In this document: positions 10,442 through 18,464 of the stretch, piece after piece | Numbering within the stretch: the stretch's first letter is position 1 | Layout: the number at the start of each line of letters is the position of its first letter | From: Acidobacteriaceae bacterium | Lineage (GTDB): Bacteria; Acidobacteriota; Terriglobia; Terriglobales; Acidobacteriaceae | Length of the DNA: 64,000 bases | Direction of reading: 5' to 3' | Assembly: GCA_003132405.1 (NCBI GenBank) | Contig: PKXQ01000149.1 | Coordinates: 62,001 to 126,000, forward strand | Notes under the pieces: model-generated | The model's input: only the letters and a program-made list of their open reading frames with translations | Told to the model about the DNA's origin: nothing | Database searches by the model: none | Position numbers and translations under genes: made by a program

Positions 10442-10903
10442 ATGTTTACCAAGAAACTAGTCTTAGCCTTAATCATCACTGCTCTGGTCTTATTCACCGG
10501 CGCGATCCTCGCGCAGGCTCAAACTGGAAACGACCAGGCCGGAACCACCACCATCAAGCATGTCCCGATCACCTCCACCTCGCCCGTGTCCGGCAAGGAC
10601 ATGTTCACCGCCTACTGTGCCGTTTGCCACGGCGCGGACGGCAAAGGTGCCGGCCCCGCGGCCAGCGCCCTGAAAACGCCACCCACCGACCTTACTTCTC
10701 TCAGCAAGAACAACGGAGGAAAATTCCCTTCCCTGAAAGTTTCAGCCACCATTCGCGGCGAAGGCGGCTTCCCCGCGCACGGCTCGAAAGAGATGCCGGT
10801 CTGGGGAGCTTTATTCTGGAACCTGAGCGGCGGCCATGAGTCCGAAGTTCAGCAGCGCGTAGTGAACCTGACCAAATACATCGAGTCGTTGCAGGCGAAG
10901 TAG
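10442..10903 (+). CDS. Secreted monohaem cytochrome c (cbb3/CccA-like)
   Basis: A 153-residue precursor. The signal peptide runs through the hydrophobic stretch to about AQAQ. One haem motif, CAVCH, lies near residue 58 and is followed by GADGKGAGPAA, the usual class I continuation. KEMPVWG near residue 118 supplies the probable Met ligand. The C-terminal helix is LTKYIESLQAK. Start choice: AAAGGAG at 10427-10433 gives eight-base spacing to the ATG at 10442 and only two to the in-frame ATG at 10436. Its last gene position is supported by a strong terminator just downstream. Likely periplasmic or membrane-anchored electron carrier. Confidence 0.92.
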   Translation: MFTKKLVLALIITALVLFTGAILAQAQTGNDQAGTTTIKHVPITSTSPVSGKDMFTAYCAVCHGADGKGAGPAASALKTPPTDLTSLSKNNGGKFPSLKVSATIRGEGGFPAHGSKEMPVWGALFWNLSGGHESEVQQRVVNLTKYIESLQAK

Positions 10904-10945
10904 GTAGCCCGTTCATCATCTAAGTCCGGCCGCAAGGTCGGCTCA

Positions 10946-10977
10946 GGGCGCGAGTTCTGGCTCGCGCCCTATTTCTT
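10946..10977 (+). terminator. Intrinsic terminator
   Basis: Perfect 9-bp G+C stem, GGGCGCGAG / CTCGCGCCC with a TTCTGG loop (10946-10969), followed by TATTTCTT. Confidence 0.75.
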
Positions 10978-11038
10978 GATGCACCCCCGCACCGTAGAAT
11001 CCCGGATTCAACCGGCCCCCTCAGCATTACCACTCCCG

Positions 11039-11054
11039 TGTGAGCCATGTCACA
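11039..11054. promoter_or_regulatory. CRP-type palindrome TGTGAGCCATGTCACA
   Basis: Perfect TGTGA-N6-TCACA upstream of the CRP/FNR regulator gene (142 bp before the start at 11196), consistent with autoregulation. Confidence 0.65.
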
Positions 11055-11195
11055 TTATCCTGTGTCTCGCAACACAGCTAACTGTTCCGTTCCGTCCGAC
11101 ACTGGCGGCAGAGGTCCGGCTAAGGGCTGGTGAAACTGCGCACGATGCAGTCCACCCAAGTATTTCTGGCCCAAGGTTGTACAGGAGGCTGCCTC

Positions 11196-11921
11196 ATGCT
11201 CTCGCCCTATGGAATGGAGATTGTAGAAAGCTGCATAACCTGCAAGTTGCGGACCGATCGTATCTTCTGCGACCTGCCTGCGAGCGCCTTGCAGGCGTTT
11301 GAAAACATCAAATACGCCGCCGCTTATCCCGAGGGCGCCGTGCTCTTCGTCGAGGGCCAAATACCCCGCGGCATTTTCGTGCTCTGCAAAGGCAGTGTCA
11401 AGCTCTCCATCAACTCCCCGAGCGGCCGAACCGTAATCGTCAAGCTGGCCGAGCCCGGAGAAGTCTTGGGCCTGAGCGCCACCATCTCCGGCAAGCCTTA
11501 CGAAGTCACGGCCGAGACCCTCGATCCCTGCCAGGTCAACTTCGTCAAGCGCGATGACTTCCTCCACTTTCTCAAGGATGACGTCGAAGCCTGCTTCAAA
11601 GTCGCCGAGCAGTTGAGCGAAAAATATCACAACGCTTGCAAAGAAGCGGGCGCTCTTGGCCTGTCCCACTCCGCCGCCGAGAAGCTGGCGAAGTTACTCC
11701 TGGAATGGAGCCTCAAGAATGGCGAAGCCGCCAAACCCGAGCCGCGCTTAAAACTCCGGCTCACCCATGAAGAAATAGCGCAGATGATCGGGACGTCACG
11801 CGAGACGGTAACACGCCTCTTCGCCGAATTGAAAAAGCGCCAGATCCTGCATGCCAAAGGCTCAACCATGGTGATTCGGAATACAGCCGCGTTGCGCGAA
11901 ATCGCCAACCATAACAATTGA
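11196..11921 (+). CDS. CRP/FNR-family transcriptional regulator
   Basis: A 241-residue regulator. An N-terminal Cys pattern (ESCITCKLRTDRIFC, Cys at about 13, 16 and 25) precedes a cyclic-nucleotide-binding-type beta-roll (YPEGAVLFVEGQIPRGIF), a dimerisation helix and a C-terminal winged helix. The recognition helix reads GTSRETVTRLF (Arg202, Glu203, Arg207), closely matching the CRP helix SRETVGR that reads TGTGA, rather than the FNR type. The N-terminal cysteines could hold an Fe-S cluster or sense redox, but no fourth ligand is certain and cAMP-contact residues are not obvious. Start: AGGAGG at 11183-11188 with seven-base spacing; an ATG at 11130 is in frame but has no such site. Eleven matching palindromes nearby make it the likely local regulator. 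Confidence 0.9.
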   Translation: MLSPYGMEIVESCITCKLRTDRIFCDLPASALQAFENIKYAAAYPEGAVLFVEGQIPRGIFVLCKGSVKLSINSPSGRTVIVKLAEPGEVLGLSATISGKPYEVTAETLDPCQVNFVKRDDFLHFLKDDVEACFKVAEQLSEKYHNACKEAGALGLSHSAAEKLAKLLLEWSLKNGEAAKPEPRLKLRLTHEEIAQMIGTSRETVTRLFAELKKRQILHAKGSTMVIRNTAALREIANHNN

Positions 11922-12041
11922 TCGCGGAACGTCCGACGTACGATCAGGCCACCCAAGCTCGCAGCTGGCTTTTTCCGCTATCCGCTGAATCTGAAACTTG
12001 GGATTCCGCCAGAACACTCACATTCCACAAGACTTACGCGG

Positions 12042-12057
12042 CGTGACCAAGATCACA
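12042..12057. promoter_or_regulatory. CRP-type palindrome CGTGACCAAGATCACA
   Basis: GTGA-N6-TCAC site 101 bp upstream of the radical SAM start; its centre is 22 bp (about two helical turns) from the next site. Confidence 0.6.
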
Positions 12058-12063
12058 ATTTGC

Positions 12064-12079
12064 GGTGATGACTGTCACC
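12064..12079. promoter_or_regulatory. CRP-type palindrome GGTGATGACTGTCACC
   Basis: Second GTGA-N6-TCAC site, on the same helix face as the first and 79 bp upstream of the radical SAM start. Its position argues that the in-frame ATG at 12065, which lies inside it, is not the translation start. Confidence 0.6.
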
Positions 12080-12157
12080 GCTGTACGCTTTCTTCTCCTT
12101 TATTGTTTGCCCGTGGGTGGGGTTAACTACAACCCTGGTTTAAAGGGGAAAGCAAAA

Positions 12158-13438
12158 ATGCAATCATCCAACGGTACCGAACATTCGCATTCAGCCGGCA
12201 AAAATAAGCCACGCTTGATCTTTTGGGAACTAACCAAAGGCTGCAATCTCCGCTGCATCCACTGCCGCGCCACCGCCACCGAACTCAGCTCCCCTACCGA
12301 CCTCTCGACTCAGGCCGCGCGTGACATCATCGACCAGATTACCGAGGTCTCTACTCCCATCCTCGTGCTGAGCGGCGGCGAACCGCTTTTCCGCTCCGAC
12401 ATTTTCCAGCTAGCCCGCTATGGCACCGATAAAGGATTACGCGTAGCTCTGGCCACCAACGGCACACTCGTCAGCAAGCACGTTGCCCGCATGATCGTCG
12501 ATAGCGGAGTGCAGCGCGTCGCCATCAGCCTCGACGGTTCCGACGCCCTCACCCACGACACTTTCCGCGGCATCCCCGGAGCCTTTGACGCCGCCATCGC
12601 CGGTTTCCGCAATCTCAAAAATCTAGGCATGTCGGTGCAGATCAACACCACCATCGCCCGCCACAATGCCCATCAGCTTCCCGCCGTTCTCGATCTTGCC
12701 CGCTCCATCGGAGCCGACGCCCTCCACACTTTCCTGTTGGTCCCCGTAGGATGCGGCGTAGATATCGCCGCCGAGCAAATGGTTCCCCCCGAAGAGTACG
12801 AGCGAATGTTGAACTGGTTCTACGATCGCTCGCTCGAAGGCGGCATCGAAATGAAGGCCACCTGCGCGCCTCACTATTTCCGTGTAGTTCGCCAGCGCCG
12901 CGCTGCCGAGCACCGCTCCGAAGCCGCCGCAGCCGCAGCCCACGCCGCGCCCGTAGTCGAAGCACCGCAGCATGTCCCCGCCATCGGCCCCACCGAGATG
13001 GCCATGCCCGGCTCTACCGGCATCGAACTCAAGCCGCAAGGCATCGGACACCCCGTAGGTCATCCCGGAAGCCATCCCTCCGACATGAATGCCATGACCA
13101 AAGGCTGTCTCGCCGGAACCGCCGTCTGTTTCATCTCGCATCAAGGCGAGGTCTTCCCTTGCGGATACCTCCCTGCCCTGGCTGGCGATCTCAAGAAGCA
13201 ATCGTTCGCCGACATCTGGGCCAACTCCAGCGTCTTCAACGAGCTGCGCGACACCAACAACCTCCGCGGAAAATGTGGCTGCTGCGAGTTCCGCAACATC
13301 TGTATGGGTTGCCGAGCCCGCGCCTACGCCGCCACCGGCAACTACTTAGACGAGGAACCCTTCTGCGTCTACCAGCCGCAAGCCAAGAGCTTGAAAAAAG
13401 AAAAAGACGATCTGACGCCCGTGGGGGTCGCCCACTAA
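12158..13438 (+). CDS. Radical SAM/SPASM protein of the NirJ/AhbC/AhbD haem-biosynthesis group
   Basis: A cytoplasmic radical SAM enzyme of 426 residues. The SAM cluster motif CNLRCIHC lies at Cys29, 33 and 36, followed by the GGEP-like SGGEPLF near 72. A C-terminal SPASM-type region (residues 317-405) has CLAGTAVC, PCGY, KCGCCEFRNICMGCRARAY and a final CVY. The CNLxCxHCRA and CxxCRARAY signatures are those of NirJ (haem d1), AhbC and AhbD (sirohaem-dependent haem synthesis). hemA follows 330 bp downstream. Between residues 248 and 313 an Ala/His/Pro-rich insert (repeated HPxGHPGSHP-like) is unusual. Start: AGGGGAAAGC before the ATG at 12158. Which porphyrin step it performs cannot be decided here; two CRP-type sites precede it. 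Confidence 0.88.
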   Translation: MQSSNGTEHSHSAGKNKPRLIFWELTKGCNLRCIHCRATATELSSPTDLSTQAARDIIDQITEVSTPILVLSGGEPLFRSDIFQLARYGTDKGLRVALATNGTLVSKHVARMIVDSGVQRVAISLDGSDALTHDTFRGIPGAFDAAIAGFRNLKNLGMSVQINTTIARHNAHQLPAVLDLARSIGADALHTFLLVPVGCGVDIAAEQMVPPEEYERMLNWFYDRSLEGGIEMKATCAPHYFRVVRQRRAAEHRSEAAAAAAHAAPVVEAPQHVPAIGPTEMAMPGSTGIELKPQGIGHPVGHPGSHPSDMNAMTKGCLAGTAVCFISHQGEVFPCGYLPALAGDLKKQSFADIWANSSVFNELRDTNNLRGKCGCCEFRNICMGCRARAYAATGNYLDEEPFCVYQPQAKSLKKEKDDLTPVGVAH

Positions 13439-13771
13439 TCCAACAATCACGACCTTGTCATACTGCTTTACGGTGTCATCCTGAGCGAAGCGAAGGACCC
13501 ATGTATTTGTTCGCAGCGCGAGGATCCAAAGTTCACTAGCACAGTCGGTCGCCGCCTCAGCCGCGCCGAGCCTCTCGTGTTTCATCTTTCAACAGCGTCA
13601 TAACTAGCCCGAGCGACCAAGTACTGCGCCATATCCCACATTCCCTCTCTGCCTCCACTGTTTCTTTCCGCCACATACCAGCTAACTAACTGAAATAGCA
13701 AATCTTAAACGATCCTAAAACGGTACTCCCAATGGCCAGCCATGTGCTTCCCCCTAATCAGGAGCTGTGTC
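13439..13771. other. Gene-free stretch with one dispersed-repeat motif
   Basis: No credible gene. It contains CCTGAGCGAAGCGAAGGA (about 13480-13497), which I associate with dispersed repeats of Acidobacteria genomes; only one copy is present here. The 3' end supplies the hemA ribosome site AGGAG (13760-13764). Confidence 0.5.
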
Positions 13772-15133
13772 GTGGAACCATCCTTGATGGTCGTCGGCCT
13801 GAACTACCGTACCGCCCCCGTGGCCGTCCGTGAGCGCTTCTGGATCGACGAAAGCCGACGCTACCAGGCCTTGATCCACCTCTCCCGCGCCGAAGGCATA
13901 GAAGAAGTTATCATCCTCTCCACCTGCAACCGCACCGAGTTTTTTCTCTGGGCGAGCGATGTCACCCTGGCCGCCAACTCCGTCATGCGCCTCTTGGGCG
14001 CCGACTATGGACTAAAGCTCGAAGAGTGGAAGCACTTCTATCGCCTGCTCGACCAGGCCGCCCTGTTCCACATTTTTCGCGTAGTGTCCCGCCTCGACTC
14101 CATGGTAGTGGGCGCGCCCCAAATTGTTCCTCAGGCAAAAGCAGCCTGGCAGCAAGCCCAAAAAATCGGAGCCTCTGCCCGCTTCCTCGACGCCGTCATG
14201 CACAAAGCTCTTGCCGTCTCCGAGCGCGTTACCCGGGAGACGGCGATCGCCAAGGCGCCTGCCTCCATCCCCAGCACCGCCGTGAAACTAGCCCGCCAGA
14301 TCTTCGGCCCGCTCGCCAATAAGAAAGTCCTGGTGCTGGGCGCGGGCGAAATGGGCGAGCTCTCCGCCTGCGAGTTGATCAAACAATCCGGCGGATCCGT
14401 CAAGGTCAGCGTGATCAACCGCACCTTCGTGCACGCCGCCGAACTAGCCGCCAAATTAGGCGGAACAGCCTTTCCTTTCGAAGACCGCTGGCATCACATG
14501 GCTGAAGTCGACATCATCATCGGCTCGACCTCCTGTCCACATCGGGTTTTAAGCCGCGACGAAGCCGAACGTGTGATGGCCGAACGCAAACTTCGCGCCG
14601 CCGCAGTTTGCGCCGTGGCTGGCGCCGGAAAAACCCATCCCGTTGCCCAGCCTCTTTTAATCGCCGATCTAGCCATGCCCCGCGACATCGACCCCGCCGT
14701 CCGCAATGTTAAAGGCATCTTCCTCTACGATCTAGACGACCTCGAAAATGTATCCGACGACACAGCCGCCGAGCGTGAGGCCGCCGCCACCGAAGCACAG
14801 AAAATTCTGCGAGAAGAAGCGCAAGCCTTCCGCCGCACTCTGACTGCCGATTCCGTAGTCCCCACCATCGTTCAAGTCCGTCAGCGCCTGGACGAAGTCT
14901 GCCGCAAGGAGCTAAACGCCTTCCGCGAAGAAAACGGCCCTTTCTCAAAAGACCAGGACGAAATGTTCAACGCGGTCCTGGCCCGCATGACCCAAACAAT
15001 CTCCGCCTCTCTGGCCCGCGAAATAAAAGAGTTTCCCGAAAAAGTAGAACAAGAACAAATGACCCAAGCCCTCCAGCGCCTCTTCCATCTGCCCACCGAG
15101 GATCAAAGAAGTGTCAGCTCTAAGTCAGCCTAA
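13772..15133 (+). CDS. hemA: Glutamyl-tRNA reductase
   Basis: First enzyme of C5 tetrapyrrole synthesis: it reduces glutamyl-tRNA to glutamate-1-semialdehyde. The catalytic cysteine is in STCNRTE (about Cys52), with the N-terminal signature VVGLNYRTAPVAVRE, an NADPH-binding VLVLGAGEMGEL near residue 190 and a C-terminal dimerisation region. I choose GTG 13772 (AGGAG, seven-base spacing) over the in-frame ATG at 13742. The usually strongly conserved GEPQILGQ segment reads GAPQIVPQ here, and LDSM(V/L) before it is kept. Context with the radical SAM gene points to haem supply for the many c-type cytochromes. It ends before a palindrome and a parS-type site. Confidence 0.95.
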   Translation: MEPSLMVVGLNYRTAPVAVRERFWIDESRRYQALIHLSRAEGIEEVIILSTCNRTEFFLWASDVTLAANSVMRLLGADYGLKLEEWKHFYRLLDQAALFHIFRVVSRLDSMVVGAPQIVPQAKAAWQQAQKIGASARFLDAVMHKALAVSERVTRETAIAKAPASIPSTAVKLARQIFGPLANKKVLVLGAGEMGELSACELIKQSGGSVKVSVINRTFVHAAELAAKLGGTAFPFEDRWHHMAEVDIIIGSTSCPHRVLSRDEAERVMAERKLRAAAVCAVAGAGKTHPVAQPLLIADLAMPRDIDPAVRNVKGIFLYDLDDLENVSDDTAAEREAAATEAQKILREEAQAFRRTLTADSVVPTIVQVRQRLDEVCRKELNAFREENGPFSKDQDEMFNAVLARMTQTISASLAREIKEFPEKVEQEQMTQALQRLFHLPTEDQRSVSSKSA

Positions 15134-15140
15134 GTTCCAC

Positions 15141-15170
15141 GTGTGTGGAGCGGACACTCCTGTCCGCTGC
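15141..15170. repeat. Short palindrome, GTGTGTGG family, copy 2
   Basis: GTGTGTGG is followed by the stem AGCGGACA / TGTCCGCT with loop CTCC, immediately after hemA. It has the same layout as the element at 3393-3426 but a different, self-consistent stem. Confidence 0.6.
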
Positions 15171-15322
15171 CCTTGATCTTGATGTTGATCTTGACCTGGT
15201 CTGACTAAGATTTTCTTTAAATATCCAAGCAGGCTATCTGAGTAGTTTTCGAGCATTAAGCTGCCAGGCAGCGGAGGAGAATTAACATACTTACGGAAGT
15301 GTACATATCTTGACGCCACCAC

Positions 15323-15348
15323 AAATGTTCCACGTGGAACATTTGTAC
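15323..15348. promoter_or_regulatory. parS: parS-type ParB-binding site
   Basis: The 16-bp core TGTTCCACGTGGAACA (15328-15343) matches the bacterial chromosomal parS consensus TGTTNCACGTGNAACA. Here the palindrome extends perfectly to 26 bp (flanks ACAAA and TTTGT). It lies in the convergent gap between hemA and the sigma-54 regulator. A second identical core is at 48088-48103. Confidence 0.85.
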
Positions 15349-15359
15349 ATACATTGAGC

Positions 15360-16823
15360 CTATTGCTCCTCAGCCGCTCCCGTCTGCGCTCCCTCTTCGT
15401 CCCCGCGGATCAGCCCGAACTTCTTCAGCTTGTAGCGCAGAGCGTCCCGGCTAATGTCCAGCAGCTTGGCGGCATGTGTCTGATTCCCATGCGCTTGGCG
15501 CATGGCCAACTCGACCATGGCGTGCTCGACCTCCTCGAGCGACGTTCCTCCCTCGGGAATGTAAAGTCGCGGCAATGACCTGCCATTCGGTAGTACCTGA
15601 CCCCCGTCAGTCGGCGAAGACCGTTCAAACAATGTCCGGCCCCCGGAATCTCCGACCGAGAACGGCAGGTAGTTAGGTCGAAGAAAGGGTTCATCTTCGA
15701 GAATCATTCCCCTCTCGATGGTGTTCTTCAGCTCGCGCACATTTCCCGGCCAGTTGTGGGTAAAGATCAGCCGGCGTGTCTCATCGGTGATGCCGCGCAC
15801 CGACTTCTTGAAGCGGCGGTTATAGCGGTCGATGAAAAAATCCACCAAGGGAAGAATGTCTTCTTTTCTTTCGCGCAACGGCGGAATAAAGATAGCAATG
15901 ATGGCCAGGCGATAGTAGAGATCCTGCCGAAACTGGCCTTCGCGCACCGCTTTTTCCAGGTCGCGATTGGAGGCCGCGATCACGCGCACGTCGACCTGCA
16001 TGTCGCGTATGCCGCCTACGCGGCGGATGACCTGATCTTCAAGCACGCGCAGAAGTTTCGCTTGCAGCAGAGGCGAGAGTTCGCCAATCTCATCCAGAAA
16101 GAGCGTGCCTCCGTCGGCCGCCTCAAAGAGGCCTTTCTTCATTTGCTTAGCGTCGGTGAAAGCGCCTCTTTCGTGACCGAAGAGCTCCGCTTCCATCAGT
16201 GTCTCGGGAATGGCGGAGCAGTTGATGGCGACAAACGGTTTGTCCTTCCGGGAGCTTTCGTAGTGGATCGCCTTGGCGATGAGGTCCTTGCCGGTGCCGC
16301 TCTCGCCCTGAATCAGGATCGTGGTGGCCTCGCTGGATGCAACCTTGCGCACGAAGTTCATCAGCTCGGTCATCTTCGGCGAGACGCCGACCACGCTGTC
16401 GTAGCCGGAACTGCGGCGCACCTCACTGCGCAGGCTCTGAACTTCCGTGCGCAGGCTGGTCGCCTCCAGGGCATTCTTGATGGTGATGTGCAGTTCGTCG
16501 AAATCAATCGGCTTGCCTACGAAGTCATAAGCACCCAGCTTGATCGCGGCCTTTACATCGTCGAGTTGAGGATCGGCGGTAATCATAATGACGGCGCGCG
16601 CGTCGCCATTTTTCTTAAGTTGATCGAGCACTTCGATACCGCTCAGGTCGGGCATGCGGACGTCGAGAAGCACCAGGTCAGGCGACTCGCGTTGCGCCAG
16701 TTTGAGCCCGGGCTGTCCGGAGTCGGCCTCGATGACCTGGTAGCCCCACTCCTCGCACTTCTGGCGGAGCGACCAGCGCACCAGGCGCTCGTCGTCCACG
16801 ATCATAATTTTCTCGGAGGCCAT
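15360..16823 (-). CDS. Sigma-54-dependent response regulator (NtrC family)
   Basis: A 487-residue two-component activator. The receiver domain has acidic residues Asp10/11, phospho-acceptor Asp54 (LLDVRMPD) and Lys104. The AAA+ domain has Walker A GESGTGKD (173-180), the sigma-54-contact loop GAFTDA (220-225, a common variant of GAFTGA), Walker B GGTLFLDEIGE and an arginine finger region. A Fis-type helix-turn-helix (THAAKLLDISRDALRYKLKKFG) ends the protein. No kinase is adjacent; the orphan kinase at 46646 is one candidate partner. Candidate -24/-12 promoters lie at 24673, 28377 and 43674. It is convergent with hemA. Confidence 0.95.
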   Translation of the reverse strand: MASEKIMIVDDERLVRWSLRQKCEEWGYQVIEADSGQPGLKLAQRESPDLVLLDVRMPDLSGIEVLDQLKKNGDARAVIMITADPQLDDVKAAIKLGAYDFVGKPIDFDELHITIKNALEATSLRTEVQSLRSEVRRSSGYDSVVGVSPKMTELMNFVRKVASSEATTILIQGESGTGKDLIAKAIHYESSRKDKPFVAINCSAIPETLMEAELFGHERGAFTDAKQMKKGLFEAADGGTLFLDEIGELSPLLQAKLLRVLEDQVIRRVGGIRDMQVDVRVIAASNRDLEKAVREGQFRQDLYYRLAIIAIFIPPLRERKEDILPLVDFFIDRYNRRFKKSVRGITDETRRLIFTHNWPGNVRELKNTIERGMILEDEPFLRPNYLPFSVGDSGGRTLFERSSPTDGGQVLPNGRSLPRLYIPEGGTSLEEVEHAMVELAMRQAHGNQTHAAKLLDISRDALRYKLKKFGLIRGDEEGAQTGAAEEQ

Positions 16824-17014
16824 CGGTGACTAATTTACTACAAAGGAGCGGGCGGGGATGGCTTGATGGGCGGGGCTGGAGCAACTCTCATGTCCGCCGC
16901 CACCAAATTGTTGGAGACCGCCACCAGTCGCGAGCGCCGTCTTACTCGGCTCGAAGGACCGACTCAGGCTTAAACCAGGCGCGGCTAAAATTTCGCCGGT
17001 TCATCCTCGAAGAC

Positions 17015-17296
17015 TCAGACCTTCCGTTCCGACATTGTGTAGCCCTCAAACCGAGTGTCCAACTTCTTATATTCCGCGCCGGACCGCTGCTGAAACTTCC
17101 CGAAGCTAGCGGCGCTTTCCCAGCGATCGACGGTCAGAAAAACGTTGGAATTCTGAGACGACCGCAGCAATTGAGTGCCGAGATAGCCTTCCGCGAGCCG
17201 AAACAGCTTTGCCCAATCCCCATTCGCACCGTAGGCGCGGATGCAGTCCTCCAGGTGTTCCTCTCGAACGGCGAATTCCCAGATGATGAGGTGCAT
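17015..17296 (-). CDS. Antibiotic-biosynthesis-monooxygenase-like (ABM fold) small protein
   Basis: A 93-residue protein resembling dimeric alpha+beta-barrel (ABM) proteins: IWEFAVREEHLEDCIRAYG at the start, then LFRLAEGYLGTQLLR and LTVDRWESAASFGKF, the usual order beta-alpha-beta-beta-alpha. No catalytic residues can be named. Family members range from haem-degrading enzymes to small-molecule monooxygenases, and many are uncharacterised. It stands alone on the minus strand between the sigma-54 regulator and the frameshifted PilZ gene. Confidence 0.75.
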   Translation of the reverse strand: MHLIIWEFAVREEHLEDCIRAYGANGDWAKLFRLAEGYLGTQLLRSSQNSNVFLTVDRWESAASFGKFQQRSGAEYKKLDTRFEGYTMSERKV

Positions 17297-17464
17297 AAAG
17301 GTCAGCGTTGCAGGCGGTTGGGCCGGGGAAACACGGTACTACAATGGGCCTTTTCCGCCTTCGGAGCCTATCGCCTCGCCGACCTCCCGGGAAGCTTCTG
17401 CCCCTCCCAATCGTGCCGCCTATCCCATCCTTAACTATTTCGACTTCTTGCCGATAGGTAATAC

Positions 17465-18464
17465 ATGAGCGCTGTTCTAACCGAGTTTACGACACGGGGG
17501 ACGGTCGAGTTCCGCAAACCCGTGCTAACTCGGGTAGATGTGTCGTGGGAGGACGCTGGCGGGACTTGGCGGACTGCTACCGCGCGCATGGAAGACAAGT
17601 CTGCCGGCGGGGCACGCTATACGGGCCAAGATGCCAATCCCGGTCGGATCCAAAGTAAGAATTCAGTCGCCACACGACGACTACGCCGGCGAGGTCCGAC
17701 ATTGCCGCGCCGATGGTGCGGATTTTCTGATAGGAATTCAGCGAGACGTCGCGCAGGCCGCGTACTCTTACCGCTCTATCTCCACGCCGCAGCCGAGCGC
17801 AGTAAGAGGCCGTGCGGTGCGTCCGGCCGCCGTGGCACCGAGTGTCATCGTGCCGAACGTCGTCGTGCCGAACATCAGTGTACCGACTGTCGTTATGACG
17901 AACATAGTGATGACGACTGTTGCGGCTGCAGCACCCGAGATTCCCAGACCGCCGCCGAAGCGGCCAGAGACCAAGCCGAGCGAAGCTCCCTCGGTCCAGC
18001 AGAAAAAGGTCGAGCAGAAAAAAGTCGAGCAGAAAGTCGAGCCGACAAAAGAAGACCGCGCTCCCGTCAAAGGCATCGCACTCGCCACCATGATGCCTGC
18101 GCGTGCAGTTGATCATGAAGTCGAAAACCGGAACATTTCGCTCTCGCGCCCTCGAAACATCGATCCTCTTTTTCTGGCCGAAGTGCAGGCTGAAATGCGG
18201 GCCGAATTTCGGGCCGACGTACGGGCCGACGTGAGGACGGAAGTATGGGCCGCGGTACGGGAAGCCGTGCGGGCCCAATTGCAGACTGAACTCCAAACCA
18301 AACGGCCTCCAATGCAGGCTGGCAAGGAAGAAAAACATATGCGAAGCAAATGGCTCGAAATGCCCTGGCGCAAGAATCCTGAGGACCCCGGTATGAGCGG
18401 GCCCGAGGACGCCGAAGCCAGCGGCGGAAACAGCAACCGCAATCGCGAGAAGGAGAATTGTTTT
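17465..18464 (+). pseudogene. PilZ domain protein gene with +1 frameshift and no own stop
   Basis: From the ATG at 17465 the first frame encodes a PilZ N-terminal half (RVDVSWEDAGGTWRTATARM then EDKSAGGA). The rest of the domain, IRAKMPIPVGSKVRIQS through EVRHCRADGADFLIGIQRD, lies in the next frame, so one extra base is present around the GGGG at 17609-17612. The second frame continues through a low-complexity Val/Pro/Thr, Lys/Glu and Arg/Ala/Asp-rich tail and runs without a stop into the next gene at 18465. A sequencing insertion, a true pseudogene or a programmed shift are all possible. The tail beyond the PilZ domain is not recognised. Confidence 0.65.

Noticed and set aside
15756-16829. 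357-codon plus-strand frame
   Set aside because: Shadow of the sigma-54 regulator, whose receiver, AAA+ and Fis motifs are unambiguous.
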